The notes beneath the pieces are model-generated. The model was not told the DNA's origin, ran no database searches, and saw only the letters and a program-made list of their open reading frames with translations. Shown here in pieces: positions 61,814 to 64,000 of a stretch of 64,000 nucleotides of DNA. The stretch comes from Cellulomonas sp. 73-92 (GTDB lineage: Bacteria > Actinomycetota > Actinomycetes > Actinomycetales > Cellulomonadaceae), in assembly GCF_001898175.1 (NCBI RefSeq), contig NZ_MKTH01000024.1:167512-231511 (forward strand), in the 5' to 3' direction. The stretch's first letter is position 1. Each line of letters begins with the position of its first letter. The position numbers and the translations under genes are program-made.

Positions 61814-62302
61814 ATGACGACGCCGGACGAGGTCCGCTGGCTGACGGCCGACCAGCTGCGCGCGTGGGTGGGCCTGCTCTCGGTCGCCGAGCTGCTGCCG
61901 GCGGCGCTCGACTCCCAGCTGCGCCGCGACGCCGGTCTCACGCACTTCGACTACCAGGTGCTCGCGATGCTCTCCGAGGCACCGGGCAGGTCCCTGCGCA
62001 TGACCACACTCGCGCAGCGCACCAGCGCGACGCTCCCCCGGCTCTCGCACGTCGTCGAACGGCTGGAGGGCCGGGGGTTCGTCGTGCGCACCCCGGACCC
62101 GGACGACGCCCGCGCGACCCGCGCGTACCTGGCGGAGCCCGGGTGGGACACGCTCGTCGCCGCGGCGCCGGGGCACGTCGTCAACGCGCGCGCCCTGGTC
62201 ATCGACGCGCTGACCGACGAGCAGGTCTCCCAGCTCGAGAGCATCACGGGGGCGCTCCTGGCCCGCCTGGACCCGGAGGACCGGCTGGCCCGCCGCGGCT
62301 GA
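61814..62302 (+). CDS. MarR-family transcriptional regulator
   Basis: The protein has 162 residues with the MarR fold: dimerisation helices, recognition helix RTSATLPRLSHVVERL and the wing GFVVRTPDPDDARATRAYL. Effector unknown. It lies divergent from ppc and convergent with the marP-like gene (29-bp gap). Confidence 0.93.
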   Translation: MTTPDEVRWLTADQLRAWVGLLSVAELLPAALDSQLRRDAGLTHFDYQVLAMLSEAPGRSLRMTTLAQRTSATLPRLSHVVERLEGRGFVVRTPDPDDARATRAYLAEPGWDTLVAAAPGHVVNARALVIDALTDEQVSQLESITGALLARLDPEDRLARRG

Positions 62303-62331
62303 GCGGGTGCGCCGGCGTGGTCACCGCGTGA

Positions 62332-63510
62332 TCACCGCGTGCACGCCCCCGAGGACACCGCCGTGCGGAGCGACTCCGCCTGCGCCACGACCGGCATCAG
62401 CTCGGCCGTCGTCATCGCGAAACCGAGGTTCGGGTCCTGGTCGGCCCTGGCGAAGACGATGCCGGCGGCCTTGCCGTCGGTGGTCAGCAGCGGGCCGCCG
62501 GAGTTGCCGGGACGCACCGTGGCGGCCAGCGAGTACACCTCACGTTCGTGCGACCCCTGGCCGTAGATGTCCGGGATCGGCGCCGTCGTCACCGAGATCA
62601 CCTTGGCGCCGCCCGACGTCAGCGGGCCACCGTAGGGATAGCCCTGCACCACCGCGACGCTGCCCGCGGCCAGCGTGGGCACGATCGGCAGCGGAGGGGC
62701 GGTCAGCCCGTCCACCGCGATGACGGCGAGGTCGTTCGCCGGGTCGAGATAGACGATCCGGCCCTGCCGCGCGCGCTGCCCGGGGACCTCGACGAGGGGC
62801 CGGTCGACACCGGCAACGACGTGCGCGTTCGTGATCACCCGGCCGGGCGCGACGACGAAGCCCGAGCCGGTGGAGCTGATGCCGCACGCGTAGGCGGTGC
62901 CGGCGATCCGCGCCACGGAGCGGGACGCCTGCACGAGCGCGGGGTCGGCGAGGTTGACGTCCGGGATCGGCGGCGCGCTGCCGGGCAGCAGCGCGTCCAG
63001 CGTCGGCAGCCCCTGGGACAGCACGTCGTTGCGCAGCTGCGCCAGCGTGCGGCTGACGGGCGCCGGCGTGAGCCGGTCGATCGTGCGCAGCACCGACGAC
63101 GACGCGATCGCGGGCGCCACGACCGGCGACCCGGTGGCGACCAGCGCGGACCCGACGAAGGACATCGCGATCGCGGCCACGACCAGGTTCGCGACGCCCC
63201 CGAGGACGCGGTCCACGCCCCGCAGCGGCGTGCGGTCGACGCCGCGACGCGCGACGCGTCCCACCGCGCCGCCGAGCGAGGCACCCAGCAGCGGTAGCGC
63301 GAGCGCCACCACGACGACGAGGGGGCCGCGCCAGGCGCTCGACGGCAGCGCGTCGTTGACGGGGGGCACCAGCCAGAACGCCGCGACGCCTCCGACGACG
63401 AGGCCGAGCAGACCGCCCAGGGTGCCGAGGAACCCGCGCGAGAGCCCGCCGGCGAACGCGGCGAGCAGGATGACGAGGAGCAGCAGGTCGACGACGAGCA
63501 TCAGCGACAT
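62332..63510 (-). CDS. MarP-like membrane serine protease (CvpA plus trypsin domain)
   Basis: The protein has 392 residues from the ATG at 63510; an upstream extension is Pro/Arg-rich shadow. Four N-terminal membrane helices (CvpA-like, about 1-130) precede a chymotrypsin-fold domain with His in ITNAHVVAG, Asp in DPANDLAVI and Ser in RPGNSGGPL. Mycobacterial MarP of the same length and layout is a periplasmic protease needed for acid resistance. Confidence 0.93.
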   Translation of the reverse strand: MSLMLVVDLLLLVILLAAFAGGLSRGFLGTLGGLLGLVVGGVAAFWLVPPVNDALPSSAWRGPLVVVVALALPLLGASLGGAVGRVARRGVDRTPLRGVDRVLGGVANLVVAAIAMSFVGSALVATGSPVVAPAIASSSVLRTIDRLTPAPVSRTLAQLRNDVLSQGLPTLDALLPGSAPPIPDVNLADPALVQASRSVARIAGTAYACGISSTGSGFVVAPGRVITNAHVVAGVDRPLVEVPGQRARQGRIVYLDPANDLAVIAVDGLTAPPLPIVPTLAAGSVAVVQGYPYGGPLTSGGAKVISVTTAPIPDIYGQGSHEREVYSLAATVRPGNSGGPLLTTDGKAAGIVFARADQDPNLGFAMTTAELMPVVAQAESLRTAVSSGACTR

Positions 63511-63654
63511 CCTGGTGCCTGGCGGCGCCGGTCGCTCGTCGGTCCACGGCGCGGCGGCTCGCGATCCACCAGCCGCCCGGCCGGCGCTCTTGCCACCTGG
63601 CGGCGGCCGGGTGACAGTTGCGTCGACCGGTCCGGCACGACGAGGAGGGCCCAC

Positions 63655-63903
63655 ATGGCCGACGACGCGGAGATCTCGCACCGGATCGGCGCGCTCGTCG
63701 ACGAGGAGAAGCGCCTGCGGGAGCAGCTGACCGCGGGGCAGATCGCCCGCGACGACGAGCACTCGCGCCTGGCGGCCATCGAGGTGGAGCTCGACCAGTG
63801 CTGGGACCTGCTGCGCCAGCGCGCGGCTCTGCGCGACGCCGGCGGCGACCCCGCGAGCGCGACGGTCCGTCCCGCATCCGTCGTGGAGAACTACCAGGGC
63901 TGA
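63655..63903 (+). CDS. DUF2630 family small protein
   Basis: The protein has 82 residues, forms a helical hairpin and is highly charged (HRIGALVDEEKRLREQL ... LAAIEVELDQCWDLLRQRAALR), the DUF2630 pattern. GAGGAGGG lies about 8 nt before the ATG. Function unknown. Confidence 0.9.
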   Translation: MADDAEISHRIGALVDEEKRLREQLTAGQIARDDEHSRLAAIEVELDQCWDLLRQRAALRDAGGDPASATVRPASVVENYQG

Positions 63904-63958
63904 CCGGCCGACGAGCGGGCGGGCTGACCGGCATGCGCACGAGCGCGGCGAGGCGGCC

Positions 63959-64000
63959 ATGACGCCCGCCCAGCGCCGCGTCCTCGTCGTCGCGATCCTG
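63959..64000 (+). CDS. start of a gene cut by the right edge (possibly a membrane transporter)
   Basis: An ATG at 63959 opens a frame MTPAQRRVLVVAIL that runs off the window. The start resembles MFS permeases, but 14 codons are too few for a firm call. Confidence 0.4.
   Translation, partial: MTPAQRRVLVVAIL

Overview
The window is very GC-rich, densely packed DNA from a high-GC actinobacterium. Gene content and order (hrcA-dnaJ-rsmE, phoH-ybeY-corC-era, leuS-degV-comEA-comEC-holA, lepA, hemW, rpsT, plus PPDK and PEP carboxylase) fit Cellulomonas or a close relative. That assignment is inference; no rRNA is present to confirm it. No tRNA, rRNA, CRISPR array, insertion sequence or prophage was seen. 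No gap between genes exceeds about 240 bp.

Layout. 1-6840 (-): signalling operon PP2C phosphatase > FHA protein > membrane Ser/Thr kinase > large Ig-like-repeat membrane protein (cut by the left edge), with mostly ATGA-type overlaps. 7054-14395 (+): sugar-utilisation operon of a LacI-type regulator, an ABC importer (binding lipoprotein and two permeases), a GH1-like and a GH2 glycosidase, preceded by two near-identical LacI-type operators. 14392-19741 (-): phoH > ybeY > corC-like > era > membrane alpha/beta hydrolase. 19939-22650 (+): ppdK, followed by strong hairpins. 22887-25883 (-): hrcA > dnaJ > rsmE with a CIRCE element, and an MFS exporter upstream. 27510-30813: DUF3097 protein, two Pro/Tyr/Gln-rich membrane proteins, glutathione peroxidase. 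30820-36318: hemW, a MerR regulator with its aldo/keto reductase (same operator in front of both), lepA, and a maleylpyruvate-isomerase-like protein. 36361-39697 (-): ATP-grasp > alpha-E > transglutaminase operon. 39856-40761: PemK-like protein and rpsT.

40831-43988 is the most unusual stretch. An accessory cassette lies between the rpsT terminator and holA. It holds an XRE-TPR regulator, a tiny unlisted gene for a 42-residue exported peptide (16-residue predicted mature part containing CCW) just upstream of it on the same strand, and two degenerate EAL-domain proteins divergent from the peptide gene. Inverted repeats overlap both the peptide promoter and the regulator promoter. The arrangement resembles RRNPP peptide-pheromone/receptor pairs of Firmicutes and is my main candidate for an undescribed system.

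44116-52401 (-): leuS > degV-like > comEA > comEC > holA, with low-complexity insertions and a 17-bp tandem repeat. 52561 to the end: HerA-like ATPase, DtxR-type regulator, a large lipoprotein, CHAD and CYTH proteins, Nudix hydrolase, ppc, MarR regulator, MarP-like protease, DUF2630 protein, and the first codons of a further gene. At about ten genes a -10-like hexamer ends six or seven bases before the start codon, so leaderless mRNAs look common here.
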